Positions 1 to 11,340 of a stretch of DNA of 64,000 nucleotides are shown one piece after another. The notes below the pieces were generated by a model. It was not told the DNA's origin, made no database searches, and saw only the letters and a program-made list of their open reading frames with translations. Position 1 is the stretch's first letter. Each line of letters opens with the position of its first letter. The position numbers and the translations under genes were made by a program. The DNA is taken from the NCBI RefSeq assembly GCF_902459465.1, contig NC_047062.1, positions 30,498,673 through 30,562,672 of the forward strand, written 5' to 3'. The DNA is from Asterias rubens. Its lineage: Eukaryota > Echinodermata > Asteroidea > Forcipulatida > Asteriidae.

Positions 1-1516
1 AGCTCTGCTTGAAGGCGTCTTAGCATGTTGAAGTGTTTGGGAGAGCAAGGACCGTGTCAGGGCCCAGCACTTTCTGCTCAGTGTCCGGGGACTTTCCCCC
101 AAGCTTCCATGAGAAAGAATCTTCTCAGTGTGTTGCTTGGTTTACAGGTCTTCTGGGTCCCTCATAGTCAAAGTCAGCTGGAAAAGACCTATTTAAAGTG
201 TGCGAAATAACCATCTATAAACTCACGGTTTTAACTTTTAGAATAGCTTTTTTTTAAAGGGTGAATAAATTTGTATTTTATCAAGTGCCATTTGATCTTG
301 TGATTTTTTCAAACTGTAAAATATAAATTTTACTTTTTTTCCTTGATGAATTGAGCAGATGATAGGTACTCAGTGTTTCTGCGTATAAATTATGCTAATT
401 TATGTTAATGAGGAGCCTTGAGGAGGGTTTCTCTGACAGATGCGTTAATGCAATTTTGTTCCAGGAATATTTTTAAGGGGATAAAGTCATAGTGCAATAA
501 CAATATATGGAAAGCAATTTCATAAGAGAGAGTTACTAAGGACCCTAATTAGCATATAATTAATATTCATAAGCCTCCGCCCGAAATAGTCCTTGTCACA
601 TAAGGGTATGTTTATGCGGGAATTGGAGACAACCAACTGCACTACTTCAGTTTCTGTTAAGCAAGGTTTTTCTGTGCTAAGCAGGTTTTCAAGCTTAGAG
701 TCCTTTATGAAATTGAGTGTGCTTTACCTGCTTGTTTCACATATCGAGTGATCTTTTGTGGTGTGTGATGGCCGAGTAGTAAAGCATGTTAAGAGCACTT
801 GACTTGAGCTCTGGTGTTTCTGATCAGCAGTATATGGGTTTAACTCTTGCCATGGCACTTGTGTTCTTAAACCATAATTTCTTTGTCCTGCTGATGTGAT
901 ATTAAGCCATTTGTCATGTGTACTAGATCGGTAGTGCAAGTAAAAGAACCCAGCCGTCAATTTCACCAAACTCTTCCTAACTTAGGATTAATCTTAGGGC
1001 TTAGGACGCCTTGTGTTGCGTATAAAAACACGTAGGAAGCATTGAACCCGTCCTAAGTTAGGACGGTTTTCTCGTCCTAACTCGAGTCAGGATTAATCCT
1101 AGAGTTTAGTGAAATTGGCTGCAGAACACTTATCATGAAAGATTAGGAACGAGCGACAATGAGTTTTAACAAGCTAAGATGAGTTACTCGTAATTACCAT
1201 ATTCACATAGCGCGCACCCTTGTTTACAGGTTTCCTCAGGCTTGCGAGCTATTTCACAATCAGAAATATACAAAATTTATAATACTAATAATCTCATATT
1301 ATTACAATATTCCCTTTTTCACTTTCCAATTGTAGTTTCCATATTCGTCCAATTATGTATTGTACCTTAAATTTGATGCATTTTCCTTTCAGTTGCACTG
1401 GAACATTGTTGGGCAAAGATTGTATCATATACACACGCATGTACTCTGTCTTATGTTTTGCTAAAAGTGTTTCCAATTTTAAAGTGCATTATTTATTCTG
1501 TGGTTATTTTTTATAG
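1..1516. other. Stretch upstream of the first visible SCYL1 exon
   Basis: I see no convincing coding exon here. If SCYL1 continues upstream this is intron, because the first visible exon begins with an acceptor at 1511-1516. The only structured feature is a foldback repeat at 956-1120. The rest is AT-rich sequence without clear exon signals. Confidence 0.5.
956..1120. repeat. Foldback MITE-like element, family with TCCTAACTTAGGATTAATC core
   Basis: The two ends (TTTCACCAAACTC and GTTTAGTGAAAT) are inverted copies of each other. The interior repeats the motif CCTAAGTTAGGAC in both orientations, so the whole element can fold back. A second copy lies at 3971-4122 and a degraded piece at about 16128-16208. 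Confidence 0.7.
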
Positions 1517-3322
1517 GCCGACAAGTCTCAATCAGCTAGATCTAACCCTCCACCAGGCTGGGGTGATAGCCTGGAGTTCTCTAAAGACTCAAGCCACAAA
1601 CCAGCCAGTGCCTATAACTGGGGAGAGCCTGAAGCAGGGACGGGCGCAGATTTCTTCAGTGATGCACTAAACAAGGTACTTTTCTATATATTGACCCAGT
1701 TCACCTGATGTTATCATCAGAAAATCTTGAAACCGCCATACTGGTGGGCAATGTAACAGTGTGTTATTCAGTGAAGTGCGCTTTTTAGGCGACGCAGCGT
1801 TTACACGTAAACCTATTGAACACCAAAATGGTGAGTGTGTCACAGTCGCCGCGTTTGACATGCGTGCAAGGGGTCAATAGAAAGGTTTGCGGTAACACCA
1901 TGTAATGAAAATCTCTAAATGAGTTGGGGTGGTTCTGAAAAGAACCGTTGGTTTCAACTGTTAATACAACCCAACTCATAGATTTGACTGAGCACCTGAC
2001 ATTAAAATAAGTAGTTATCAAGTGATTTTATCATTATTAATTTTTGTTTTACCAGACATCTCAAAAACAGAAGCCAAGTTCTTCAACTTCACAATCCAAG
2101 ACGCAGTTTGCATCAACTACAGCAACACAAAAGAAAAAGCCTGCACAGCCTGCCACTGTCGCCTCGGGATGGGAAGGGGATGATGGTTGGGGCGGAGCTG
2201 AAGATGAGTGGGGTTCAATTGGCGATAACGCAGGTAACTATTTTTCTACACACTAATGAGGTTTTTGTTTGTGCAGTGGACTTGTGATTTTAACCCTATA
2301 AAGACCATAGCGGCCAGAAACCCTATAGAGACCATAGCAGCCAGAAACCCTATAGAGACCATAGCAGCCAGAAACGGCTTTTACCAAAATTCCCATAGCT
2401 GCAGCAAACGGCTGCAAGATCTGACCTACTTCCACTCAAACAAAAAGGTCAACTTGAAGGTCACATCTGAATTGAAATTTGTCACCGTTTACATATAGCA
2501 TCTATGTTTCTGAAACAACTCGATTGTTGGTTTCATATTATTTATGAAAAAAGGAAAATTGAATCCTAAACTTAACAATATTATTTTATTCACCATGTGT
2601 GGTCATATGGTTATAGATATGAATGGTCTCTAAATGGTTAAAGGGTTCGTATACATTTGGGTTTTTGAAACCCTTACAAAGTTTTAATCCTATATTTAAA
2701 GGCAGTGGACACTATTGGTAATTACTCAAAATAATTATTAGCATAAAACTTTTCTTGGTGACGAGTAATAGGGAGAGGTTGATGGTATAAAACATTGTTA
2801 GAAATGGCACCCTCTGAAGTGCCATAGTTTTCGAGAAAGAAGTAATTTTCCATGAATTTGATTTCGAGACCTCAGATTTAGAACTTGAGGTCTCGAAATC
2901 AACCATCTAAACGCACACATTTTTGTGTGACAAGAATGTTTTTTTCTTTCATTCATAGCTCGCAAGTTCTATGACCGATTGAGCTCAAATTTTCACAGAT
3001 TCATTATTTTATGCATATGTTGAGACCCACCAACTGTGAAGGCTAGTCTTTGACAATTACCATTAGTGTCCACTGCCTTTAATGAAACAAATTTACTTTT
3101 TAAAGTGTGCAGATACCCTGTTCAAACTGAAATGGGTGGATGTAGTCTTATCTCAAGATGTTGTTTACTGTTTTTGTATATTTTAAAGGGGTGAGCAAAG
3201 CAGATGAGGCCAAAAGGAAACGAGAGGAGAGAAGGTTACAACGCGAGAAAGAGATGAAAGAAAAGAGAGCTGCCAAGAAACCAGGCTTGGGTGCCATGAG
3301 GTTGGGGGCAAAGAAGGATTGA
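1517..3322 (+). CDS. SCYL1: SCYL1 (N-terminal kinase-like protein), last three coding exons; 5' part outside window
   Basis: Exons 1517-1675 (53 codons, phase 0), 2056-2233 (59 codons plus one base) and 3189-3322 (ends TGA at 3320-3322) join in one open frame with AG/GT borders. The encoded tail has a Ser/Pro-rich linker with two Trp patches (PPPGWGDSLEFS, SAYNWGEPE), then a Trp/acidic stretch (GWEGDDGWGGAEDEWG). It ends with a basic helix (EAKRKREERRLQ) and the terminus GLGAMRLGAKKD. This order and the end match the C-terminus of metazoan SCYL1, a pseudokinase with HEAT repeats that binds COPI and acts in Golgi-ER traffic. The mammalian protein ends GARKLD, a COPI-binding tail; here the end is AKKD, keeping Lys at position -3. 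The pseudokinase and HEAT parts must lie to the left of the window. The 955-bp intron 2233-3189 holds a 27-bp tandem repeat and a MITE. Confidence 0.85.
2293..2373 (+). repeat. 27-bp tandem repeat, three units
   Basis: Three consecutive 27-bp units beginning ACCCTATAGAGACC lie inside the last SCYL1 intron; the first unit differs at a couple of positions. The length is a multiple of three, so an accidental reading frame runs through it. It sits between splice sites and is not coding. Confidence 0.8.
2696..3082. mobile_element. MITE with TTAA ends, TIR family TTAAAGGCAGTGGACAC (copy in SCYL1 intron)
   Basis: A 387-bp element with terminal inverted repeats of about 25 bp (TTAAAGGCAGTGGACACTA against its complement at 3058-3082), bounded by TTAA on both sides. 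The interior contains a second inverted pair (GATTTCGAGACCTCA / TGAGGTCTCGAAATC). Related full copies lie at 21790-22181, 31683-32068 and, more diverged, 10987-11340. The TTAA ends are compatible with piggyBac-type insertion; this assignment is inference. No transposase is present. Confidence 0.8.
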
Positions 3323-3534
3323 TCCAGCCTTGCCCACCATGAGCAGCATCTGCATCAATGCCTCTAGTGTACTGAAAACAATGCTGGTTTGCTCCCGAGG
3401 GCGTTATGATATTCTCCTTCTTCTTCAAGGTATAGTGCAGACTTCATAACGCACTTTGAGGTTGGTGCGCACGCTGTCTTAATTTGTGCGCTGGCAAACA
3501 AAATAGATCTCATGTGCAGAATATGATATACTAT

Positions 3535-3789
3535 GGGTACATTCGATTAGCTTCCCCGGGTCGACCCCGATCTGCCCCTAGTACGTTCGAATAGCATTGT
3601 CGTCATTCCAGGGGCTCACCCCCATCAGCCCCAAGTGCCCTGCTTTTGGAACAAGTCACTTGGGACTGGCCCATGGTGCACGACATCACCACGAGAGCGC
3701 GGCGAGTGATCGTTCAGTTAGCTTTTGTCAGGGGCTCACACGAATGAGCATTGGGGGGTCGACACAGGGAAGCTTATCGAACGCACCCA
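3535..3789. mobile_element. MITE-like element with GGGTGCGTTCGATTAGCTTCC-type ends
   Basis: The ends GGGTACATTCGATTAGCTT and AAGCTTATCGAACGCACCC are imperfect inverted copies. The interior has GC-rich matching blocks (GTCGACCC, CAGGGGCTCAC, CCCCAAGTG). A related, more complete copy lies at 23863-24114 in the ENOPH1 gene. There is no coding potential. It falls downstream of the SCYL1 stop and contains an AATAAA at about 3800 that could serve as a poly(A) signal. Confidence 0.65.
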
Positions 3790-3970
3790 GTGTAGTGCAA
3801 ATAAAAAAGTGCCTGTGAGCTAGGTGGATCCTTCCCTCCTCAATGCTACCTTGAATGCATTGAGTGTTGTGAACTCTCCATGATCCTTCTGAAAGGAGTT
3901 CCACTCTTTGCTGGTGCTAGGGAAGAAGGAGGAAGAGTACATTTGTGAGCTGCAGTATAGGGGGTCATGT

Positions 3971-4122
3971 CGTCGATTTCACCAAACTCTTCCTAACTTA
4001 GGATTAATCTTAGGCCTTAGGACGAGTTAAATTTCGTTAAGATGCATTGAACCCATCCTAAGTTAGGACGGGTTAATCGTCCTAACTCGAGATAGGATTG
4101 ATCCTAGCATTTTGTGAAATCA
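3971..4122. repeat. Foldback MITE-like element, second copy of the TCCTAACTTAGGATTAATC family
   Basis: Collinear with the 956-1120 element over its whole length, with the same terminal pair (GATTTCACCAAACTC / TTTTGTGAAATC). The central segment between the inverted halves is shorter. Confidence 0.7.
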
Positions 4123-5231
4123 GCTGCAGAAGTGAGAGCCATGACCTCTGGTGTTAGATTTAGCATCCTCCTTTTTTCGTCTGATTTCCTTCTTTTTTTT
4201 GCCCTTGGGAAAAATCTGACAAACTGTGATTAAATAGCCTGAATAGTCTATACTAAAGCCTACACCATGTAGACATGTATGTAGGTAATAAATATGTTCA
4301 TGTAGGTCGGCCCTTGCACTCAATGAAATTTTACTACTTTTTTTCCAACGACTAATATCATGCTTGCAAGGGTGACTACTCTGTGTGCACGCTTCTACAA
4401 TCCCGTAAAAAATGCTTGGGCCACCCCCGCTCAATGTTGACTGAAACGCAGAAGAAGACAGTGCAACAATGAGAACCAACATTGAAAGGGGGCAGGGGGT
4501 GTGGGGGGCCCATTGAGATATGGCACGGATTGTAGCAAACTTGTGTGTGCTTGTATGGTGCTTGTAGGATGCTTAGTAAGTGTGTGTAAAAATGCAACTA
4601 ATGCAACTAATTTGACGCCATTCCATTTCAAATGAATCATGTTTTTACACGGTCACTCTAAACTACAGTTAGATATATCACAAGGTCAAAGAAGAATGAG
4701 AGGGGACCAGTTGCTCTTTGACTTGATGCCTCTTTTGCGCAGTACTTGAATGTGCGAATGGAGTGGATCGGCCACATGCCTACATGTAATTAAGATTTGC
4801 TACATGTGGATTATAGCACATTGGTTAAACAGACAATATCTGCCAACGAATATCAACCCCCCCCCCTACCACGACCCTCAAAAAAAAAATAATAATGATA
4901 AATAGATAAATGATACAAATACTTTGTTCTAATGCAAAGCCAATTTTACATGATCATTTCGACAATAAGTTAATCTAAAGTCAGTATCAATGTTAAAAAG
5001 AATAAGGATTTTTAAATGTTTTTTTATGAATTTTAAAATCACTTTCCATCTGGTGTCATACCCCTTAAAAGAACATTTTCTTTAAAAAATTTAGGCTGTT
5101 AATACGTATGATGTACCTTCCCTTTAACCCTTTGGTGCACAGATTAATTTTATTGTAAAAAAAAATAATTCATCCATGTTTTTCTCGAAATTTTATTAGT
5201 GCCCCCTGTTGAACCTCACATCAAACGAAAG
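4123..5231. other. Intergenic spacer, no gene seen
   Basis: No exon with splice signals and no recognisable protein similarity. A short poly-C run (about 4858-4866) and A-rich low-complexity sequence are the only local features. Long open frames on the minus strand around 4376-4640 have low-complexity composition and no splice support. Confidence 0.5.
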
Positions 5232-5390
5232 CTCAATAATGGGAGACTTTCCAACCCTAGGTGGCAGCAGACCTACCGGGTAAATTTCCATTGTTTACAT
5301 AGTTATGAGCATGTGCACATTACCGAGAACAATGGATTTTACCTGGTAAGTCTGCTGCCACCAAGAGTCCTGAAAGTCTCCCATTGCTCT
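5232..5390. repeat. Foldback element ending in GGTGGCAGCAGAC-type arms
   Basis: Left arm AATGGGAGACTTTCCAAC...GGTGGCAGCAGAC is matched by its complement GTCTGCTGCCACC...GAAAGTCTCCCATT at the right end. The inner part (ATTTCCATTG / CAATGGATTTTACC) continues the pairing. A second copy lies at 40517-40664, just outside the large palindrome. Confidence 0.75.
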
Positions 5391-6723
5391 CAACAACCGA
5401 ATGAGAGCGGTAGCTTATATATAGGTGTTGTAGTTTTTAAATTTAAGTTATGACCGTTTATCAAAGTCCAATTCGAACGCGTTTTTGTGGTCTCTAGCGA
5501 CTGGCTTGTGCACCAAAGAGTTAATGCCATTTTCACTTACAAAAATGTGATGCCACTTCAGTGGCAAACTCTTACAGCATTTTTGTTTAGTAATAGTCAC
5601 AGAGCCTCCATGAAATCTTATCAAACATTTCCTTTGTAAACTTAACAGGACTGCTCACAAGAAATATTATTATAAGTACTATTCAAACATGCTCATTATG
5701 TATCCATTTGACTCTATCTGTATATTATACATTGTTATTATGAATTTATTTTTTAAAAACTTAATAGGAGAGACCATATATGTAATTTTAAGCATCTGCA
5801 ATAATAAACCATCTTGTAATTGACCATTTAAAAGAAAGACTTGGATGTTTTGTGTTTTTGGGTCTAGAAGACGGCTGGAAGATTTGGTTCACATGTCATG
5901 CATGCATATCAGGGTTTTTGTCCATAATCTATTTTAGATTCATTCATTACAAAATCAACACCGTTTCTCATATATGGTTTTATTTTTGATTTATTAAATC
6001 AAATTAAAAACACAATAGACTCGATTGTATACATAAATAATGACTTAATGAACGAATTGTGCGTTAATAATTATTCTCAAAATAAAAATGTTTTTTGCAA
6101 ACTAGAGTACAGAAAAGAAAAACCACTGAATTTTAATCAACAGCATTAATCATATATAGGATTTCAGGCATTGCATGGTGAGGTATCAATTTATATTTGT
6201 TTTGCGTTAACATCGTGTGTATCTACTTGCCAGGTAGAGTTTGTTCTTAGAGAACTGTCTTTCTTTATTCTACTACCGCAGAGACGTTTTATCGGATGTT
6301 TGGGAGACTTCTCAGTTCTGAAAAGAACTGTCCTGCTTTTAACTACTACCTGGGCGAAAGGTATAGAAAATTGGCTGGGACTACTACCTTAGCTTAAATA
6401 GGATCGTAATTAACTGCACTACCGCGGAGTCAGTTCTTGAATTGAGACCAAAATAGGATTGATGTCTTGCTTGGTCAGCATTGGTCAGCATACACTCCGG
6501 CTGAGACAGTCATCTTGAAGACACTTAGTCTGTGCTCTATGGAGACCTGTAAGAACAGTTAGAGTGAAGCAATTAATGGAACAATTAAAAGAATGGGATA
6601 ACCCAGCGATGAATGGATCACCAAGCAAGGAATGGAGTAACCCAGCAAGGCATGGAATAACCCAGCATTGAATGCAATAAAGAAAGTCTTCAAGTTTACT
6701 GCATTGGAATAAGAATGTTTTCG
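5391..6723. other. Intergenic spacer with a shared repeat module
   Basis: No gene seen. The segment 6262-6430 (ACTACCGC, GAGACTTCTCAGTTCTGAAA, ACTACTACCTGGGCGAAAGG) is repeated in the HECTD1 intron at about 14537-14690, so it is a dispersed element. Near 6590-6670 a short stretch repeats AATGGAATAACCCAGC-like words. Confidence 0.5.
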
Positions 6724-6880
6724 TTAAAGAAACTGGACACTATTGGTAATTGTCAAAGACCAGTCTTCTCACTTGGTGTATCTCAACATATGCATAAAAT
6801 AACATACCTGTGAAAATTCGAACTCAATTGGTTGCGAAGTTGCAAGATAATAATGAAAGAAAAAACAATGTCTTGTCAAC
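6724..6880. mobile_element. Truncated TTAA-MITE
   Basis: Begins TTAAAGAAACTGGACACTA, then GTAATTGTCAAAGACCAGTC, the arm sequence of the 387-bp TTAA family. The homology fades after about 150 bp without the matching terminus, so this is a partial copy. Confidence 0.6.
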
Positions 6881-6938
6881 AATGTTGATTTAACCACTTA
6901 TGGTTCTAGTTTGTACCTTGGTAAAATAATGATCATCA

Positions 6939-8776
6939 TCACATGGTCTCATAACCTTTCAACTTTGACATAACCTCTGTGACCTCTGACTGGAGTTTAG
7001 CCTTCTGGTATTGAAGCTTCATTAGGACATCTAAAACAAAAGAGTATTAAAGATTGTGTTAAAACAAAACAAAAAAGTTGGCTTGAATTCTTACACCTTT
7101 TAAAAACCCTGGTATACATCTACTGTTTCTTTGCTAGTAGGGATGCCCAAGTGGGCCGCAGTTTCAGCAATCATATACTTTTGCAAGTGATTTGCTTTAT
7201 TTCAGAAAAACTTGTTGGTATACAGACTTGACCTTAACTCGTCCTGCACAAGGCAAACTTTTACCAATCTCCTTCATTCAAATTTTTTAAAGATGTTTTC
7301 AAGGATGCTTGAAAGAATGTTCTTAAAGATCCCATGAACTGGTGTTTTCATTTAACCTCGGAGAAAGATGTCAAAAACGTTTAACTGGTGTAATAATAAG
7401 TAAGAGGTCTAAAGGGCCCATAAGTGGGTTTTCAAAAGCACATAAACAAATGCATAATCTACATCTACTAAATTAAGCTACTTGTTAAAGCCTGTTCAGC
7501 ATCTCTTCAGTACAGGCAACCCTCACCATCTTGATCTGTATTAACTACCACTTGCATTTACCAAGCAGTAGCCTGAGACTCTGGTCCATCATCATTTCTC
7601 ACTGACATCACAGCTTTTTTTTTAGCAGAAATATTCTTGAGAAATTTGTACCAAATTTTAGCCTGGAGTTGAACTGGCTGCACGGCATGGATATTGGCTT
7701 ATTGAGATGTCCCACTACTCCGCTATCAGCAGTCAGATGAAATTGGAAATAAGGGTAAAATTTCATGGCGATGCTTTGGCTGTCAGCTCACTAACAAGAT
7801 CGACGACATCATAGTCAATTACTTGAATTCAAGTGACCGGTGCAGGACGCCGGCCACAAGCTCTTTAGTGTAAAAAAGTCAGATGCTTTATATATATTCT
7901 GCGCTTAAAACACATGATTCTGTGGTCCATCATAAGTTCAGTATTCTACTGTAATTAGTGCCATAAACAATAACAATCATGCTTTTAAAAAAACTCACCA
8001 TCCAGTGTATCTGGGTTTGCAGCTACCTCCATACACAGTGCATTAGTCCGCTGTTCAGGCTTTTCATACTGCGATCCATCACTCTTCATTGACTTCAGTG
8101 TACTACCCCATTTCTCTATCAGTAACTCCGCCTTGACCTCCTGCATTAAAAAACACAATGAATTGAAACACCCAGTTCTAGTTTTACTTTCTGATCATGA
8201 TGGTTGAGCTTGGTGTGGGGTACTTCTATTCTACTCTAGAAGTAGAACTAGGCTATAATCAAAGTACGTTTACGTTGGTTTACTCAGCAGGATCCAAAAG
8301 TTTGGACGTAAAACTAAGGCCAGGGTGGTTGATTGGTAGGAATACAAGTGCGTCCAGAGTCCAGGCTAAAAGGGTATTATAATTAATATAAATTTACCTG
8401 AGTGTTTATGTGTGTGACTGTGAGCTCCAAAAAGTTAGTTTAGTAGGCCAACCAACTCAACTTCTACCCAACCCAAACTCATGAACTAAGAACTATGATA
8501 CAAAGGAGGAAAATTACATTGCCCTTGTTACTATACTTGCATCCTAAGCAGGAATTAGTCCAGCTCGGGGCAATTTTTGAATCATTCCTTCATTCCAACA
8601 ATACCTGTTAGTTGTCTAACCTTTGCTAATTCTTGAACGTCTTCAGTTAGTTTCCTGGTGTTTGCTTGACGTATTGTCATCTCACATTGCAATTCCGCCT
8701 GGTGAAGCATCTCGTCGTGGTAGTGTTTGAGGCATTCATCTTTATCGATACTGTCGCCGTCCTCAGATAGATCCAT
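6939..8776 (-). CDS. Small acidic, helix-rich protein, three exons, complete; family not recognised
   Basis: Minus-strand exons 8776-8621 (start ATG, 52 codons, donor AAG|GTTAGA), 8140-7999 (47 codons plus one base, acceptor TGCAG, donor G|GTGAG) and 7030-6939 (TGA at 6941-6939) join in one frame to about 130 residues. The N-terminus is acidic (MDLSEDGDSIDKDE). The rest is rich in Glu, Lys, Leu and Gln with heptad-like spacing (QELAKEVKAELLIEKW; DVLMKLQYQKAKLQSEV), suggesting coiled coil. There is no signal peptide or membrane segment. An alternative donor 16 bp further (CAG|GTATTG) would throw exon 2 out of frame, which is why I chose AAG|GTTAGA. The size and coiled coil resemble subunits of kinetochore or other scaffolding complexes, but I recognise no family signature. 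Confidence 0.6.
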
Positions 8777-9269
8777 GCAGATCAGATTCTAATAAACTAA
8801 AGGGAGTGCAACAACAACTTCGTTTCGGATGCAGACGACAAAATTGATCAGTCATGTTACTGCAAAAAAGTCGAGAACAGAATTTGGTTATACTGCCCTC
8901 AAGAGTTGTTTATCGTATATGTTGAGTGGGCGGGGCTATTTAACCAAAATATTCAGCACGAAACCAAACGAATTCTCAATAATAATTACCAATTACTTTT
9001 TGGGATTTGTTTGAAGACTTTGGCAAAAAATGTGTGTTTCCCATAATATTAACCGTGTGCCTACTAGTCACGTGGGGCAATTGGCCTAGACTGGTCCCCT
9101 TGTCTTTATCATTCACGAGCCTCGAGGGCAGAGGAGAGACAGGGCACCAGTCTACGTTTCGCGGCGGCCTGTGTGCAGACAAAATGGTTGACAGCGAAAG
9201 ACTCCACGTTTTTCTCGAGTAACTGATTCTTTATTTTATACCCAAATTGGTTGACGAAACCACTGCAAA
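8777..9269. promoter_or_regulatory. Probable bidirectional promoter region
   Basis: This spacer separates the minus-strand start at 8776 from a plus-strand ATG at 9270 followed at once by a good donor (GAG|GTGAGT). It is locally GC-richer, with CACGTGG (9069-9075) and GTTTCGCGGCGGC (9157-9169). A short upstream open frame (ATG at 9184, stop at 9223) precedes the 9270 ATG. The promoter assignment is inferred from this layout only. Confidence 0.35.
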
Positions 9270-10917
9270 ATGCTTGAGGTGAGTAGAACAGTATTTATAG
9301 AATTCTTTGAAAGAGTTTTTAAGATGAATTTGAGTTTTCAAAACAGCTAAAATGAAGCAAATTATAGTCTTTTCGTTTGCTGTTCAGTGTGTGGCGGCAA
9401 ACTTCGAAACACACACGTGTCATGATAATGCCTGCTGAAGGAAGCTCCTATTAAAAAAATAGTAATGAAAAGACCGACAATTAAAGTTTGGAAAAGTTTC
9501 TGTATGGCGCCGCCATTTTTTCATTCGATATGAAATAATATAGTATTTAATTTACCTCAATGAGATATTACTTTTTGTAAAAATGAGTGAAAAAGTGGTG
9601 GCGCCATACGGAAAGTTATCCATCCCCTCCCTCATCCTTTTTTGAGGCCCCATCTTTTTTTATCTATTTTTTTGTTTTACTTTTTTTGTCTTCACAGGTA
9701 TTTTCTGTGTATTTTCTCATTTTTTAGTCATTATCATATTTTCTCATTAAACTTACTAATCTTTTAAAAACTTGTAACTAAAGTAAGTGGTGACTTTTAA
9801 ACTGAAGAATTGGTGGCCAATTTGAATTAAAATGCCTTGGCGGACACATACAAAATAACATTTAACAGGGCCCTCATCCTCCTCTTTTTGGAGAAACCCG
9901 GATCAAATGATTTTTTTTATTTGGCCTTGGCCTAAACCATGTGGTTGGTTGGCTCAACATCCTGCTCTCCTCTAGTCAATTATTTTTCTTTGTTCAATCA
10001 ACCCCAAATTATGTTTAAAATTACTGAGTCAGTTTCACTTGATTATTAAATTGTTTCATAAAATCAAGACACATTGAATTGACATTGACAAACTGGATGA
10101 CGGCTAGTGTGTTGTGTGTTGGTTGGAAGTTTAAGGAAAACGTTCTAACTAGTATTATCTCCATCAAAAACGATGATTCCCAAAAACGATGATTCCCTAT
10201 TGACTCTACTTTATACAATGTACTATGTATAACCCTTAATTTATGTCAGATTGTGTCATTGCATCAGAATTGTCAACAGCAGCGCTGGTCAACAGAATGT
10301 ATGAGCTCTAGAGGAACAACTATTGCAGTTAACAAATGTATGGCCTCTGACTGGCACCCGCAAATAAAGATAATTAGGGAGACTTCCAACACAGGGCTCC
10401 ATAGCTCAGTTGGTAGAGTGCTCATGCGCCAATCCTGAGGTTTTTGGTTCAATCCCTGCTCTAGTCAAGCTTTCTTTGTTCTGAGTATCAGGGCTGGCTA
10501 TAGGGCTGGCTATAGGGCTGGGGGCACTAGCAAACTATTTGATGGTACCTAAGCTGGAACCCAAGTTGTGGTTCCGAAAGTAAAAGGGCCGTATCAGCTG
10601 AGTTACATGTAGGTCATTGAAAGAAACTTCAAGAGAGTTCGGAAGCAGAAACTCAATCATACCTAATTGTTCATAGTAGTTTTTGTTTCCTGAAAACAAT
10701 GAACAATAATTTGAATAACTTTCATTAGACTATTTACATTCAGTTTGGATCCTTACAGTTTTAAACTTTTTTTAACATAAAATAGGCCTTACATGTACTA
10801 ATACTAACTGTCTGGTTACTATTTTGTATACAGGTCAATCGGGTTCAGTATGATTGGTGTTTCTATCACACTGAAAGATGTGATGTACAGATGTGTGTCC
10901 CTCCCCATTGCAAGTAG
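9270..10917 (+). CDS. Possible two-exon microprotein gene (very tentative)
   Basis: ATG CTT GAG at 9270-9278 is followed by a consensus donor GTGAGT. The next good acceptor in the same phase is at 10831-10833 (TTGTATACAG), and the frame from 10834 runs to TAG at 10915-10917. The product would be about 31 residues with five cysteines (VQYDWCFYHTERCDVQMC, then a Cys in PPHCK). The segment after the stop ends in another donor-like CAG|GTGAGT at about 10959, so the exons may belong to a longer noncoding or alternatively framed transcript. I recognise no family. Confidence 0.2.
9490..9622. mobile_element. Short MITE with GGAAAGTTTCCGTATGGCGCC-type TIRs
   Basis: About 133 bp with left end AAAAGTTTCTGTATGGCGCC and right end GGCGCCATACGGAAAGTT as near-perfect inverted repeats around an AT-rich middle. 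A second copy at 28361-28486 has a shortened right TIR. It lies in the intron or spacer after the 9270 ATG. Confidence 0.75.
10396..10475 (+). mobile_element. tRNA-derived SINE head (family 2)
   Basis: GGCTCCATAGCTCAGTTGG supplies a box A and GGTTCAATCCC a box B of a Pol III tRNA promoter, spaced as in a tRNA. The anticodon arm does not pair well, so this is a tRNA-like SINE head and not a working tRNA. Related copies, on both strands, occur at 15428, 24127, 32163, 45495 and 47505. Confidence 0.65.
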
Positions 10918-10986
10918 ATAAGGAACAGCGTATCACAGCTACAACCTCAAGATGTTCAGGTGAGTCAATATTAATACTTTCATCTT

Positions 10987-11340
10987 TTAAAGACACTGGA
11001 CACCTTCGGTAATTGTCAAAGACCAGTCTTCTCACTTGGTGTATCTCAAAGTGGAAGTTTGTACTCATTTGGTTGTAGAAAATGCGAGAGAATAGGCCGA
11101 AAGGAAGAAAAAATACCCTTGTCGCACAAGTTGTGTACTTTCAGATGCCTTGAATTCCAGACCTCAGTGAGGTCTGGAATTCAATTCAACTATTTCAGTG
11201 AGAAATTACTTCTTTCTCAAAAACTACGTTACTTCAGAGCGAGACATTTCTTACAAGGCTTATACTATCAACAGCTTGTTACCTAATAAGTTTTTATGCT
11301 AACAATTATTTTGGGTAATTACCAAGTGTCCAGTGCCTTT
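10987..11340. mobile_element. Diverged TTAA-MITE copy
   Basis: Left end TTAAAGACACTGGACACC and right end AAGTGTCCAGTGCCTTT are the TIRs of the 387-bp TTAA family. The internal inverted pair around 11138-11185 (TTGAATTCCAGACCTC / GAGGTCTGGAATTCAA) is intact but has a different sequence from other copies, so it marks a subfamily. Confidence 0.7.

Noticed and set aside
2293-2373. CRISPR-like array
   Set aside because: Units are directly adjacent without spacers and the DNA is animal; it is a simple tandem repeat.
4376-4640. Minus-strand Cys/His-rich open frames downstream of SCYL1
   Set aside because: No splice signals and no recognisable motif; composition follows local low complexity.
10396-10475. 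Functional tRNA gene
   Set aside because: Boxes A and B are present but the anticodon arm does not pair properly and the same head recurs in SINE copies.
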